Of a stretch of DNA of 64,000 nt, positions 1 through 12,432 are shown in pieces (the first letter of the stretch is position 1; each line of letters starts with the position of its first letter). The notes beneath the pieces are model-generated. The model did not search any database, was not told the origin of the DNA, and saw only the letters and a list, made by a program, of their open reading frames with translations. The stretch comes from Paramarasmius palmivorus. Its lineage: Eukaryota > Basidiomycota > Agaricomycetes > Agaricales > Marasmiaceae. The stretch is taken from positions 21,928-85,927 of the forward strand of contig JAYKXP010000180.1 in the NCBI GenBank assembly GCA_037176845.1, in the 5' to 3' direction. The position numbers and the translations under genes were made by a program.

Positions 1-1500
1 GTGACATTCTGCCTTACATGCAAACCGACTTTACGGCCCATGAGCCCGTGATATGCTCTCTATTGTTTTTTTCTCGAGGCGCACGGGAGAGAAAAACTGC
101 TAATTTCGGGGGTTCTCGGTGGTGTTGTGGTGTAATACACCTGCTATTCGAATTTATGTCTAATGATTCCTCTGAGATAGGAACGGTGCTTTGGAGCGAC
201 CTTCGCTACTCTGTTCCGGTATGTTTATCTACACCTGCATCGAGCGTTTTGGCTCATCCACTTTCTCAAGGTATAAAAGTACATTGGATGGTTATGGACG
301 GAGTTGTCGACGTGGATGACTATTATATCGGTGAATAGCTAACCGCCCTCGCCGATTCCGATGATACTCTCCAATGGTTCTTCAGAGATTGTCATAGCGC
401 AGGCCCAGACCTATGCTCCTTCTACCAAGCCTTCGCCTGAAGCCATCGAGGAACGACTCAACTAACTTGTACGACGCTATCATCCGAGCACCACGTAGCC
501 GTGCGTACCGAACGCTCCTACGGTCTCCGTCGACTACGAGCGTTTACGTCAAACAGTATTGGACAGTCTATCCTTTTCGTTCAACAATTGGATTCCGCTC
601 CGCAAATGGATTAGCTGATCTAGAGGCCGGAAATGGGACTGCATTGTGATAGGATACTGGAAACCGATCCTTTCGAGTGCTCTTGTGATCCTTCGGAGTA
701 TGCTTTCGAAATATCGAAGAGGGAGGGACTTGCCGTGGGTTTGTAATGATGGTGCTGTTGCGCCAGAAACTTTGGGAGGAAGCTGAGAGGCATTATGAGA
801 ATGCCTTGAGGATATCGGAATGGAAGTGGTTGGGGCAGTAGTAGGCTTGCATGCAGGTACGCATTATCGATGTTTTTTTTGCGAAACGTATCATATTGAA
901 GGACTTTTGTAGTTATTGGCCGGATATCCCCAAACGTTCTTCAAGGGTAGATTCGTGTATCCATGACGCTAGCTCGGTTTTATTCACCATCGTGTCTAGG
1001 ACCGATCTCAGGAACACGAGCCACCCAATTTTTTGCTCATGGTAACACCGCTGGTGCGTCTCCTTCCAGACCTAGAAGGAGGCCTACCTCTGAATTCCTC
1101 TTTAGATCTGTGAACACCACTCTCCCAATCTCAGTGCTACAAGACAGCTGTATAAATGTGCCTCAATAACTGGATCGTAACTGTACCCTCCAGCGCTATC
1201 ACGGTCTCCGAAAGCATTCCCGGATCTGTTGTCCTTACACAGACGCTGCTGTGTCAGTACCGTGTCAGCTTACCCCTTACTATCCGTGATTTGGCTGACT
1301 CCATTTGTATCATTGCACGATATCCTCCCTTCTCTCGTACTGCCCAAGCAGTACGCGAGTAATTCGTGAACGGGTAAACTTCCTCCCGGACCAGGCACGA
1401 TCTGTCCAGTTGAGGGAACGTCCCTTTTACGAATCCATTCTCAGCAGCGGCATGAACCTAGTTCATGGAAGCGACAGGTTCATGAGGAAAACAAGATGTG
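1..1500 (+). repeat. Decayed repeat copy A (pseudogene relic)
   Basis: This stretch is a diverged direct repeat of about 3600-5300. Matching landmarks are the 'cttacatgcaaac' / 'ctcacatgcaaac' motif (about 12 and 3771), the coding-like LYDAIIRA / LYDSIIRA block (about 470 and 4258), a shared segment near 670 / 4455, and the 'tctgtccag..gggaacg' block (about 1400 / 5190). No long open frame survives in either copy, and frames shift repeatedly, so I read both as relics of one ancestral gene whose function I do not recognise. The left edge of the window may cut this copy. Confidence 0.5.
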
Positions 1501-3600
1501 GAAAGGAGCGGGATAGCCTGCTAGTCACAACTGGAATGTCTCGTCAGTCAAGTATAGCGTGCACTCAGGAACGATCTTCCTGGATTAAAGAATACCCTAC
1601 CCTGGATATAAATATGGTGTACATTGAAAAGGTATACGATGGTAGATCAAACACCAATTTCGGAGTCTTGAGAACATTTGCCGGCCGAGTTTCGTACATG
1701 TTGACTACCGGGCCTGAGACGTCACAGCTTTCTTGTTCTATTGTCAGTTGTTTCCGAACGGCGATGACCACATACGGGCGTGTCTCATGTGATGATTTCC
1801 AGCAGCGGTGTACTTAGGCTTTGCGTATGATTCACTACCGCTTCGCTCGATAGTAGTATCGTTCTCTTCCGCCTCATACAAAGAACAACCGCCGAGTTGC
1901 TCCTTCATATAGTGCGCGGGTAGCCATTATCATGACTTCGCTAGCCGCACAGGGATTTCATTTCTGAAGCCAGCTTGACTCCAGTTCTGTTTCTGAACCG
2001 GACCACGCAGGATTTTCAGAGAACCTTGGAGGCAACTGGAGACAGACCATGGGAACCCGTTAGTTGAGCGTGCCTCCGCGAAGACTCGGTATATACCCGG
2101 ACATACACCTGTTGCTATCAGGTTGATCTTGCCATTGAGGAAAAGGGGGGCTTGGTGTGGAGGCATATCTGAGAGTGCAAGCCAGAGGTGGGAAATGTGG
2201 CCGTACGCTGCGGCCGGGGCTGAGATGTCAATCAGCTTCTTCAAATTTACCGACAGCGATGATCGCACGCATATTCGTAGCCCTCTACATTCGATGTGTC
2301 CCATTTCGGATTGACAAGCATATGTAGTTGGCAGCAGGAATGTATCCTGCTTTGCGCTACTTCTCCCTAATCTTGATGCTATCATACAGCGTAGTATCAA
2401 TTCGAACGATATGCTTATCACCGACCACAAAAAAAACCCGCGAATCAGTTACCAAGTCTTCACACGGCAGTGACAATCATGGCTAGTCGACCATCACCCC
2501 CATTGGCTTGGAATTAGGGACCAGCATTTTACGTGGATGGTCCCTAGGAACTCGATACGCAAAGGAGAGCACAACCTGGGGATAGATGTGTTAGATATTG
2601 TTGCTGTGTGGCGGTTTTTTCTTAAGTATTTCTTCGATTTTCTCAGTGTAGCCAATGAACAACCGGGGGACTTAGGCGCGACTTTTTGTGCGCCTTTCAG
2701 CACGTCAAAGCAGTTCTGTACACCAATGATGACCGTGACAAACGTTGGTAGGATGGGCAGAAATCTACCGGCGCAGTAGATCTCAGTAATCCTGTACTTC
2801 ACTTCTTCCTCAGCCTTCCCGTCAAACTTCCCTGCAAACTCGAATTCTTTCCCAGTATTGTTCCCACTTTTATCGCCAATGCCGTTTGCGAGTCCTCGCA
2901 AATGCGTTTCCTCTTGATCTAGCGACTCATTCTGGAGTATAAAACGGCATCTATGCTGAAAGCCATTTGCTCCAAAACATTTCCTCCTCACCTGTCCATC
3001 CACTAAGAAACGAACTACCACAATGAAAGGGCATCCCGCTTGTCGCTGTATTCTACTCTCGATTCTTGTGAAGGGCGCACTAAGAAAAAAACTGGCAATA
3101 GTTGGCGTTCCACCTACGGTCGCGGAAGCAGCACACTTGAATCCTCGACTGGACGGACTGAATCGTCCTGGGCAGCGTGAGTATCACGAACAGTTTGTTC
3201 TGTCTTAGTCAATACTTGCTTCTAGATTGATCCTAAAAAAAAAACAAAGAACTAGCCTGGCAAGTGCTATGATGGACCTTCGAATGTAGCCGTCTACAAG
3301 TTTCCTCTGAATTATTCCGACCCCAGAGGGTCCGAAACTGCTGCAATTGCAGTTATCGCAGCAAGGCCGAACGTTTCACCCGACAGTTTCAACTATCTTG
3401 GCCCGATTCACTTCCCAATCCCGTGGACCAGGTGGTAGTGGCGTTTGACCTGGTACATTTGGCAGGCCAAAGGCTAGCTACAGTAGTCGGGCCGCAGTTT
3501 GATATCGTGGGCTTACGATCCTAGAGTATGTTGGGAGTATCCCGAGCGTCGATTGTCATAAAGACAATCACTACAGATAGCAATTCCTCTATGGTACTCG
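1500..3600. other. Region without a convincing gene
   Basis: Only short frames occur here. The longest lie on the minus strand at 1930-2430 and 2494-3021. The latter has a Gly/Lys/Glu-rich centre followed by a hydrophobic stretch (about residues 85-105) and could be an exon of a small membrane protein. It has no recognised domain, and no splice partner was identified. I see no RNA gene or mobile element. Confidence 0.3.
2494..3021 (-). CDS. Possible hypothetical protein (175 codons)
   Basis: An open frame of 175 residues on the minus strand. The middle third is polar and charged (rich in G, N, K, E), followed by one hydrophobic segment (FLPILPTFVTVIIGVQNCF) that could cross a membrane. No family was recognised. 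It lies between the two decayed repeat copies and may itself be a chance frame or a remnant exon; the C-terminal 50 residues look non-coding. Confidence 0.2.
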   Translation of the reverse strand: MVVRFLVDGQVRRKCFGANGFQHRCRFILQNESLDQEETHLRGLANGIGDKSGNNTGKEFEFAGKFDGKAEEEVKYRITEIYCAGRFLPILPTFVTVIIGVQNCFDVLKGAQKVAPKSPGCSLATLRKSKKYLRKNRHTATISNTSIPRLCSPLRIEFLGTIHVKCWSLIPSQWG

Positions 3601-5300
3601 CTCCACCCCCCGGGTGTCATGGTACAACACACGTGTAGAACGCGCGTTGTGGATTCGACCACGAGCCAAGGAGCCAAACACACATCTGAACATTGTCGCG
3701 AGTTACTGGGCCAGCAGCAAAATCACCGGGTCAACTTGGCGGAAGAACGTGCTGGGGATATTTTGCCTCACATGCAAACAGACCCTACGGCGCGAGATAT
3801 GCTTAGTATCCACTGAGCTCGTACGGCAGAGACAAAATTCAGTATAGGGGATTTTCTCGTCGCGGTATAATTTGGTTCGTTTTAGTTAATCCGCATTCAT
3901 TAGGTGTTTCAAGATACGGCACAGTGCTTGGCTCAACATTCGCTGCTTTTTGTTTCCGGTACAACTCACCAAGTTCTTGCGCTGTTTCGTACTCATCGTC
4001 CTTACTCCTAGATAAAAGTACATCGTTGTCCTTGATGGTGTGCTTGATGTCGAAAACTATTATGTTGGTACGGTCAATTGTATGGCTCATACGTATTGAT
4101 GTGTCTCATACATGCATGTAGGCGATAGTACAGAGAATATTGCCGACACTACGACAATACGCTTCCATGGTTTATCAGAGATTGCTTCACAGCGCAGGAC
4201 CAGTCTATGACCCTTCACCAGCCCCACCTGAAGAATCGAACAACGTCTCCAACAAGTTGTATGATTCAATCATCCGAGCGCGGTTGCCGTGCGCAACCGA
4301 AGTTACGTATGGCCTCAGTCGACTACGAACGTTTGAGAGCTACAGTTTATTCCACAGTCTTGTATTACACTTTCCGCACCTGGGCTACACTTGCCGACTA
4401 TTGACCGATTTGGAAGTGCCCGAAATGGAACTTTGGTGTACTAATGTTGAGACCGACCCAGTAGAGTGTTCTTGAGATCCTCAGGACCATCTTTTTGAGA
4501 GTACGAGATGTGGGGATGGCCATAGTTTTGTAACGAGGTGCGTCCGTGCAGACACTCTGGAGGACGGTGGAAAGTTTTTACGAGAACTCTCGCGGCATCG
4601 GGTGGGCAGTAGATGGGCCAGTAATAGGATTGCGTGCGGGTATGTTTTGATAATCTGAAAGCTATTCTCGTGCCGACGACCCTTCTAGTGCTTGGCCGCG
4701 CAGATCCCAAGACGTTTTTCAGAGGTAGGCCCTTGGGGAGCAACTCGGTGGTGGGATCAATCATTTCCACAGATAATAATACCTTTAGGACCAGTTTCCA
4801 GAAGAAACCAAGTTCCCCACTTGATGATGTAACACTGCCGGTGCGTTCACCCAGACTCGAATTTGCAGCAGTCATTATAAAACCCTCACAGAAACCCTGT
4901 AACTCCACTTCATAGGTGAGCGACAACAGAAACTACACTGCGCCATTGATAGCCTCATTACTCTCCAGCGCCAAAGCCAACCTCGCAAGCATATCCCTGA
5001 CTGTTGTACTTCAACAGGAATCCGCTGGCGTAAGTCTCACACGGCATCTTTCGCATTACATCGATCTAGGCACTGACTTTGTTAAAACGTTAACATTAGC
5101 ACTGCTCAATATCTGGCCCTTCTCTTTGCACTGCCTTGCAGTCCGCCAATTACTTGTAAGGTTACTCTCACCTTCCCTGGCACTGTCTGTCCAATCATTG
5201 GAACGCCGTTCACGAATCCGTCATCATCGCCTATCTCAACAAAACGACAAGATTCAGAGGAGACCATGACGCAGGAGGACCTAGAGCTACTCCAGACGCT
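3600..5300 (+). repeat. Decayed repeat copy B (pseudogene relic)
   Basis: Second copy of the sequence at 1-1500, in the same orientation. It keeps slightly more coding character: the frame near 4147-4340 reads through a polar segment (for example RLLHSAGPVYDPSP and LYDSIIRARLPC) before breaking. Frames change several times between 3614 and 5270. Function unknown; called as a relic because neither copy can be read continuously. Confidence 0.5.
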
Positions 5301-5329
5301 GAGGCAATTGGGAAGCTCGTTCGGACACA

Positions 5330-5960
5330 TGGAAAGATCCTCTTTTCGCGTTTGAGGACACCTTAGTTCGCGAATACTTAGTATCTATCATCTGACTTGG
5401 TGTTATGTACGGTCGGAGTCACAGAATATAATATTTCACAGTCCTCCAAACGATCTCTTGGGAACCTCTTGGCCAAGGAAGTTATCGTCGTACGCACTAC
5501 TGTAGTTTAGGCTAAAATACATCCGCTGCTGCTCATAGTCTTCCCTTCATTTTGGTTATTCCATGGAAGCCTATACACCTCATTGTGCAAGGACTCTGTT
5601 TAGGCTATCCAATGGTCATGGTTTCACTTCGCTTCAGCCCCGGCTGTTCTTGAGCTATTCACGCCATCTACGCTCACTGACATTCACTTCTCACTCAAGA
5701 TGTACGAGTCTGCTGTAGCAAGTCAAAGCTACGAGCATTAACACCGCGACTTGCAAGGATAAATCGTGTTGCTTGTCGTTCGTTGCGGAGGGGTGGCATG
5801 TGGGGGTATTGTCATGGTTCGGAAGCGCGCACCATACCTGATGAAGGAGTTCGATATGCTCCGCTGAAATATGGTTCTGTGTACGTCCAAACTGCCATCT
5901 CGTAATGCGTATCTTAAAAGACGAACCCTGTCATTGCGATGAAAGTAGAACGAGCCCGAG
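5330..5960. other. Intergenic, nothing recognised
   Basis: No frame with coding character, no recognisable RNA and no clear repeat could be supported here. Confidence 0.4.
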
Positions 5961-6350
5961 TAACGATTAAACGAGATGAGTATGTTCGAGGGAACACAAG
6001 CTAGCCCTCCCAATCCCTACGTGCACATGCTCCTTAGCTTCCAAGTCAATCGTGCTGGATCTCACTGATGGCTCAGCTTTCTCCCCTGAAGCCCCGGCCT
6101 CTTTCGTGCGCTCTCGAGCAGCCGTTGCTTCTTCAATGATGCTATTTTGAAGCATTTCTTGGCTCTGATCCTAGCGAAGGGGTCCAGTTTCTGTACTGAA
6201 GCCGACTTATTCCATTTGCGTTTGCAAGTACCACTACCTGCAACAGAGATAGGGGAGGGGTGTTTCCAGGTTTTGGAAGGGGATGGGCCGGAGTGTGGAG
6301 CCAATCTTGCGCTGAAGCCTAAGACGGGCACTGGGATTAGCACTTAACTG

Positions 6351-6837
6351 TCAGAGGTCAGCAGCCAAGTGCTTACGGTCATGCTGGTCGATATCCAAGG
6401 AACCACCTGATTCGCTCCATTGGGGTTCATTGAACAAGTTAGACATGGGATGACTAGGTGTAGTTTTATTACTACATGAGCTGATGTTTGATAAATCTTG
6501 GTCGTCATCCAGTTCTAGGGCATATATTGTGAGTATAACAATCAAGCACGAGTTAAATGGGTAACACACCATCAATGCTACCTGAATCCTTAACCTTCAC
6601 GCTCCTCCAAGCCCCGTCATCGAACTCACGGCCAATCTCTAGCCCCCAGATATGTAAGAGGTGCAAGAGTCGCTGGATGATCTGATCCCGTTCCTTAGGG
6701 CTTGATCCACGTTGAAGTCTCTTCCAGGACAAATCCAGTTGCTTCACCGGATCCCTCATGCTCTCTGAAAGATCATCATCATCTGTATATCTCGTCAGAC
6801 TACAATCTAGGTGGAAAGAACAGGTAGACTGCACCAT
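6351..6837 (-). CDS. Hypothetical two-exon protein fragment
   Basis: Two minus-strand frames can be joined by an apparent intron (about 6529-6565) that starts gtgtgttac and ends gccctag, keeping frame from ...KVKDSGSID into ELDDDQDLSNIS. The product is acidic and polar, with a leucine-rich patch (QRLLHLLHIWGLEIG). No domain was recognised. A charged minus-strand frame continues downstream (5967-6343: Lys/Arg-rich, then Glu/Ala-rich) and may be further exons. It lies 3' of the partial family gene at 7.1-7.7 kb on the same strand and could be part of that transcript. Confidence 0.35.
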
Positions 6838-7079
6838 TGAACCACGAGATCCGTCTATTCATGAAAACGTCATCATCACTGACCCCAAGTTGAAATTGAC
6901 AGAGTCCTACATGTGTATACCTACAGACTCGGTCAGAATACACGTTTAGAAAAAGAATGGCTATTTAGCACTGACATTTCGTGACAACACCCTCAAAGAT
7001 GAACGAGAGTCTCCAGAGAAGCTTGCTCAAATCCTTCACTTGCATACTCCTTACCGGTGAATGACCCGTGTCTGCGAGT

Positions 7080-7706
7080 AGTGTCAAAATACGCACTAGG
7101 AACAGAGAAAAGGAGTACCTCACCATGAAATATCAACATTGGTATCTTTGAAAGGTTGATAGCGAATAGTTGAGGCGAGTCGGGGTCTCTTTATAAGATT
7201 ATGAATGAATAGAGTGGATTACATGAACGAAATCTGACCGTATTTCTGAGAACGCTCGGAAGTCGCTCTTCCAGGCTTTCTCAGCTTCGTCGCCTTCGTA
7301 TTTGACGACTGTGAACTGAGCTTCTCCGTAAGGGAATAGTTGAACAGTTTGGGTCGTTACAAGGGCCTTCAAACGTCCCAAAATCCTGCCTTCCCGAAGT
7401 TGCCACTCATACTCAGAAAGATCTTCATGGTGTATATTCTTCAGCGCTTTGACATCGCCGAGGAGCACCTGGCGGAACTACAAAGCAGTGAGTCGATCGC
7501 GTATCCATCCGAGCAACCATTCCACCCACCTCGTCATACATCGCTCGCTTCACCTGTGCTTGACCCGTATCAGAACAGGTAACGGACATTGATTCGATTT
7601 GGATATGATTTCCAACAACGCTATAGTTAGTGTTGTTCGTCTGATCTCGGCCAACGTCATTGAAGGTTCCACCCTGTATCGTCTTCGAGGTTATACCATA
7701 AGGCAT
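7080..7706 (-). pseudogene. Partial copy of expanded family (N-terminal half)
   Basis: The frame at 7425-7706 carries an N-terminal signature GGTFNDVGRDQTNN, the 'xxFxxVxxDQ' type motif common at the start of many Agaricomycete multi-copy proteins. After an intron (gtgggtgg...tttgtag) comes LLGDVKALKNIHHEDL and KAWKSDFRAFSEIR, aligning with RGDIVTVKDIH and FWEDDFREFSRNR of the family genes at 28-45 kb. A further exon at about 7136-7200 gives QLFAINLSKIPMLIFH, matching QLFGLNRSEIPMLIFHH. No counterpart of the family's C-terminal two thirds was found downstream, so I call it partial or broken. It is the most diverged copy in the window. Confidence 0.5.
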
Positions 7707-7709
7707 GCC

Positions 7710-8540
7710 GAGGAATGTCTAGAATGAGAGAATCAGGGAGAAAGGAGGAGACAGTGGAGGTAATGGACGAAGGGTAGAATGGAGTGTGTAGAACGTGAGC
7801 TCAGAACTGGAAAGCTGTATGTTACAGCAAGCTTCGCTGTGTACTTGCCTGTTGTAGGTGACAGGAAAAATGAAACGTGTATCCTTGTGTAGAGGTCCTA
7901 TCGTGGGCTTAGTCTTGAAAAAATCCTTTATCAAAGGATGCTCCAGGTATCCATTCGTTATGGCCTGCCAGTCCTGAAGAAAACCCTCGTCGCGTGAGCA
8001 TCAGCGGCGCGTTTGAGACCACCATGATACAGTAGATTCGAGGCAATGACAGTACGAAGCCCTGCAAATAAAGTGAGCTGACGGGGGCTTTGAACCAGCG
8101 AAACCGATCTCTTCTCACTACTAGTGGAAGTCACGGTAAAGCTATGGTAAAGGGCAGGATGCGTTTCATCACTCCGGACAACTCGGGCCGCTTGCTCTAT
8201 TCTGGCCTCGGGTAGTTAGCACAAGCATGAGAGGACACCCTTTTCCTTATACCTTTGATGCTTCAGGCTTCAAGAATCTTCGAGCAACTACTTACAGGTA
8301 TGACTTTATTTTAACATCGTAATATGGGACTAACCAATGAACATTGTCCGGAAATCCAGGCATCGTTAGCATACTAGTGCAATTTAACGCGGTGCTGCAG
8401 CCGTCAGTTGAACGCAGAGATTCTATCAGCAAAACCCGAAATATAAAGGAATGAGCTACCTTGAGACGAATGGATCTAGGTGCGGTGTCTGAGATATAGT
8501 AGCAGGCTTTCGTCTCTCGATACTAAATCTTGTCAACAGA
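7710..8540. other. Intergenic, nothing recognised
   Basis: Between the partial family gene and the F-box gene. It presumably contains the upstream region (and perhaps a short first exon) of the F-box gene. No other feature was seen. Confidence 0.4.
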
Positions 8541-8579
8541 GCCAACATCTACATTGAACCATCAGTAGTACAGGTCAAT

Positions 8580-9882
8580 CAACGAGTTCCACTCGAGATC
8601 GTTTCCATCATCTTCGATTACCTTTGTGTCGCATCAACCCCGACATTGAAGTCGTGCTCGCTCACATGCAAAACCTGGCGAACCGAGAGCTTCCGACGTC
8701 TTTTTTCTTCGATGATATTTCGGTTACCTGCAAAGTTTTCCGAAGCCAAAACGCGAGCTTATTCGACAGACTTCATCGAATTCCTTCGAGGCATCCCGGA
8801 TCTTCTTGCTCATGTTAGGCGGTTCTCTCTGCAGACAGAGGACAGTTGCATGAGCAAAGAGTTTATCGAGACTACTATGCAATCGATAATGTTCACCACG
8901 TCGGCATTCGGAGGTCTCCGCTTCCTGAAGATGACGAGCGGGATGGTGGTCATAGAACCTTTTCTCCGCCTCATCAGTAACAACTCGAAGCTGGAGACCC
9001 TTATCGTCGAAGGATTTGTCTTCTCGAGCAGAAGCGCACTGAGTACGCTGCTGGGCTTTCGGTCTCCTAATATCCAGACGCTATGCCTGGGAGACATTGA
9101 CAGGGTTGAGCCATATAGTGGACTTTCGTTCCAGGAACCCGACCCCACATTCTCAGCTTTCAGGAATGTTTTCGCCTCCGAGGCAACCCAAAGAGGAACT
9201 CCGACCGTCGTCCCGTCACTTCAACGTCTCAGCTTAAGCGGCCGCATCACTCGTTCACTTTGCCTCTGGATGTTTTCCCCACCGGTTCAAATGGATCAAC
9301 CAATCCAAACGTACGCTCTTACAGATCTCAGATGGAGGACATATACGATCGATTACGACGACTTCTTCAGTGCTCGCCAGCGCTCGAGCATCGAATCCCT
9401 CGCCGTTAATACAGATGCCTTGGGTATGGTTTGACTGTTCGTGACGCTCATACTTTCTAATTTCATCCTCAGATACCGGGTTTGCTGCCTTCAATTATCC
9501 CAATTTGTTGTCTATCCAGGTGTTCCGTGGAATATATCTCCACGACGTGAAGAGGGTCCTACGAGAACTTGTCACTTTGGCTCGTGCTCCAAAGCTTAAA
9601 GCTCTTCACCTCAATCTCTGGCACCGAGAAACGATAATATCTGGTAATTATGTGGGAATTCATGACGATCCAGCTATCAGAGATACACTCGATCCGTATC
9701 TATGTACCCAGCTACAAAACTTTGGGGAACAGCACCACATCGATGTGACGCTTGAAATCACATCCTTGGACGAACCAGCGGGATGGGTTATCGCGGGGGA
9801 TTTTGGCGAGGTGTTTCCTAAGACAAGTCGGTTGCCGAACGTTCGTTTACATATGGGAGTCGCGGAACGATGGTGGGAGTGA
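8580..9882 (+). CDS. F-box protein, LRR-like
   Basis: Predicted adaptor of SCF-type ubiquitin ligases. The N-terminus reads QRVPLEIVSIIFDYLC followed by LKSCSLTCKTWR, a typical Agaricomycete F-box (P-x-E-I-x-x-x-I-F-D-Y-L ... C-x-x-V/T-x-x-x-W). The rest (about 400 residues) has leucine-spaced segments (LRFLKMTSG, LETLIVEGF, IQTLCLGDID, LQRLSLSG) as in F-box proteins with irregular leucine-rich repeats. One intron is clear at 9424-9472 (gtatgg...cctcag), joining NTDAL to DTGFAAFNYPN in frame. The stop is at 9880-9882. The start is uncertain: the frame is open upstream to about 8570, so a short upstream exon may supply the ATG. Substrate unknown. Confidence 0.75.
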
Positions 9883-10098
9883 TCAGAAGCAAACGCATAC
9901 GGTGGCTTCCCGTGTGACGGTGGGCTTTTCGCTTCCTCCTATTCGAGACCTAGGCTGACAGAGGCCGACTTGTTGCAGTCGTCTCGAACTCAAGTAGTAA
10001 CCGGCCGGTAACCCTTGGTTACACCTGTTCAATCACCGCAGCGAGTTAAACATATATAAGGCTACATTTGTGTTACAATTGCTATATGTACATATACA
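9883..10098. other. Short convergent intergenic region
   Basis: Lies between the 3' ends of the F-box gene (plus) and the membrane protein gene (minus). AT-rich with runs such as tatatgtacatatac; probably holds the polyadenylation regions of both genes. Confidence 0.4.
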
Positions 10099-11518
10099 TC
10101 ACTTAGTGACAATCGTTGAGGTGCGCGAAGTATCCGAAACCTGAGATGTACGCGAAGAAAATCTAGGGCCATGGTTCAAGATAACCGGAGATGAAGAAGG
10201 CGTTGGCTGTGAGAGGGGAATAGAGACACCATCAGAAGAGGTTTGTGTCCTTTTTGGTCGTAAAAAAGTGAAGATGGAGCGAAAGAGGGAAGCCCAGGCA
10301 CGAAGGAGATCCTATCAATCTGAGCGTCAGTTGTCATACAGCTCGGAAGGAAAGAAACGGCTTACATCTTGTGTCCCGAAGACCAAGACAGCGGCATTAG
10401 GTACTATCCGTCAGGTACATCAGCAAAGAGATCTAAGGGCGAACAAAAACAATGAGCTCACCGAGTGCAATGATGATACTAAGCGCGGGACCGTGGTCGT
10501 CTGCGAAGAAGAATATGAGGCTTAACCTGTGTGGAAAAGTTTACGTGAGCACACCAAAGGGAGCTGTCCAACAACTTACACGACAGCGACTATTACAAAT
10601 GCACTAAACCCCAGTACCCTAATCAACGTTGCTTTAACGTGGCCAAACATTGACAGGCCGTTTCCGCCATTCCATAGAAGGTAGAGTTCGAGCAGTATAC
10701 AGAGCGACGTAAAGACGAGAACGAGAGCGGATGACAGTTTGCCACTGGTATTCTCAATTAGCATGTGCTGTTGAGATGGTGTAAGGCGGTAGACTCACGG
10801 TAATTCGTTGTCTAGATGACAGTACATTCCACTATCGAGCCTAGTTACACCTTCGGGGTCTTTCAAGCCCACACTGAGAGAATAGCCCAACATAATGAGC
10901 GCAGGGATGTATGGGAACGCAACAAGCTGGAGTGTAATGTTCATTCAGTCTTCAATACCAAACCCAAAAGGAGGAGTGCATACCCAGAATGTTAGGTATG
11001 GTGCCCTCGAATTAGAGTCCGGTAACGAGAATGATGCACGAAAAAACATTGTTATCTGTACAGCGCCTGAGTTGGAATGCAGTTGAGGGATGGAATGAAT
11101 AGACTTACGTGCAAGATGAGTGCGAATGTCGCCGCGGCTGCTCTAGAGTGTGTCATTTGGAATGAGTTGAGGCATGAAAATTTGCTTGTGATGACGCACA
11201 GGGAAGGAACAGTATAAATCAGTGCAGCTTGAGCTAGACATAGTTCGTACGGCGGATTCCAGGACAGTGGGTGTCCAAGCAATAGGCTGTGAAATCACAG
11301 GTCAGTTTGAGTATGCGATAAGAGAGATGAACGCAAAAAACATACATATAGCTCGTACACGAAATGATCCATGCGATAATGAAATTAATCCACGTCGGAT
11401 GCCTCCTGCTAATCCCTCCCGATAAAATGACTGTCGCAAGTATGAGAACAAGGCCGACAAGAGCGATGAGTTGGAGGGAAAAGAAAAGATGTAGAAGGGG
11501 TGTGCTTCGGTTATCCAT
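10099..11518 (-). CDS. Multi-pass membrane protein, Agaricomycete 7TM-like family
   Basis: Start ATG at 11518 gives MDNRSTPLLHLFFSLQLIAL and a first membrane helix. Later exons supply further helices: INFIIAWIISCTSYM, ELCLAQAALIYTVP, ATFALILHV, YIPALIMLGYSLSVGL, KLSSALVLVFTSLCILLELY, LIRVLGFSAFVIVAVV and LSLIFFFADDHGPALSIIIAL. Introns of about 30-65 nt with GT-AG ends lie between them. The pattern (about seven helices, a PCE/ELCLAQAALIY exon, and an ALVP....LVFGTQD end) is that of a large Agaricomycete family of receptor-like membrane proteins of unknown ligand. A Ser/Thr-rich tail (about 10099-10240) ends at TGA 10099-10101; its joining intron is not settled in frame. Confidence 0.65.
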
Positions 11519-11599
11519 TGCGTAGGGTGTCAATGCGCCATGCCGAGGGGAAGGTTTGGGGAGAAAATAGTGTGTATATATATATATATCACCCTGAAA

Positions 11600-12080
11600 T
11601 GAAGTGACAGTGAGAATCATACAGCGTCAGCGCCGAAGACCGACATCCTTTCATGAAGAAAGCAACACAGCATTTTGGGCGGTGTAGGCAGTTGCGCACG
11701 GGGATTCCCAGTTAAGATGTGAGAATGCCGAAGGTGATCTTCCGGGACCTGAGGCCTGAGGCCTGAGACTGCGACCTGGAGCCTGAATGTTGCACTCTCG
11801 AAAGAATCCGTCCCAGGTGCCTTGCCGGTTCCCGAGACCTTGAAACGGCCTGGAAAACACGCTCGGGAGCACATAAAGAATGACCGAATATCAATAACTG
11901 ATTTCACGGTTGCTATCCAGGTGACGGGTCCTAGGATTGAGAAGACTTGCGCCGCATGCTGCTGGATGTTCGACCGTTGACGCCACTGAAGACAAGTTAC
12001 CATGATGAAAAGTAGTATATGCTGAGCACTGGAGGCGAAGTGCTATACACCGCCTCGTACATCGGTTTGCTGCTTGCAAG
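11600..12080 (-). pseudogene. Relic related to the gene at 32 kb
   Basis: Several overlapping short minus-strand frames, none clearly functional. The segment with 'ctgaggcctgaggcctga' (about 11749) and the following block resembles 32340-32400 (same motif, then a similar stretch). I therefore read it as a decayed relative of the unrecognised gene at 31.9-32.8 kb. No domain seen. Confidence 0.25.
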
Positions 12081-12432
12081 CTTGGGGCTGGCGGTAATGA
12101 CGGTGGGAAGAAGAAAGAGTCGCGCCAGGGTCGCTCTCACTTTTCCGCGCCCTGGACTTTTCCTCTCTCCGCTGTCTCCTGCAACCTTGGCACGCCGAAT
12201 CAACGCCACCGACAAGGAATTACAGGTATGCTCGACGCATCTCGGATGTTCAACAACTACTCATCATGAGGACAGTCTCCCGAAAGATTGAGAAGTGATC
12301 TGAGTTGGCACTACTCATGTCATCGGTGATTCCTTGTCGAGCCAGATCGAATTAGTAGCTGCGCAAGGGTTCTTTTCGAGTCATTCAGATAGTTTGATAA
12401 GAATCTGATCCTTGGTCTTCCTGCCAGATACC

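Noticed and set aside
10268..10525. Plus-strand 85-codon frame rich in R, K, Q
   Set aside because: It overlaps antisense the late introns and exon of the membrane protein gene, which explains the open frame.
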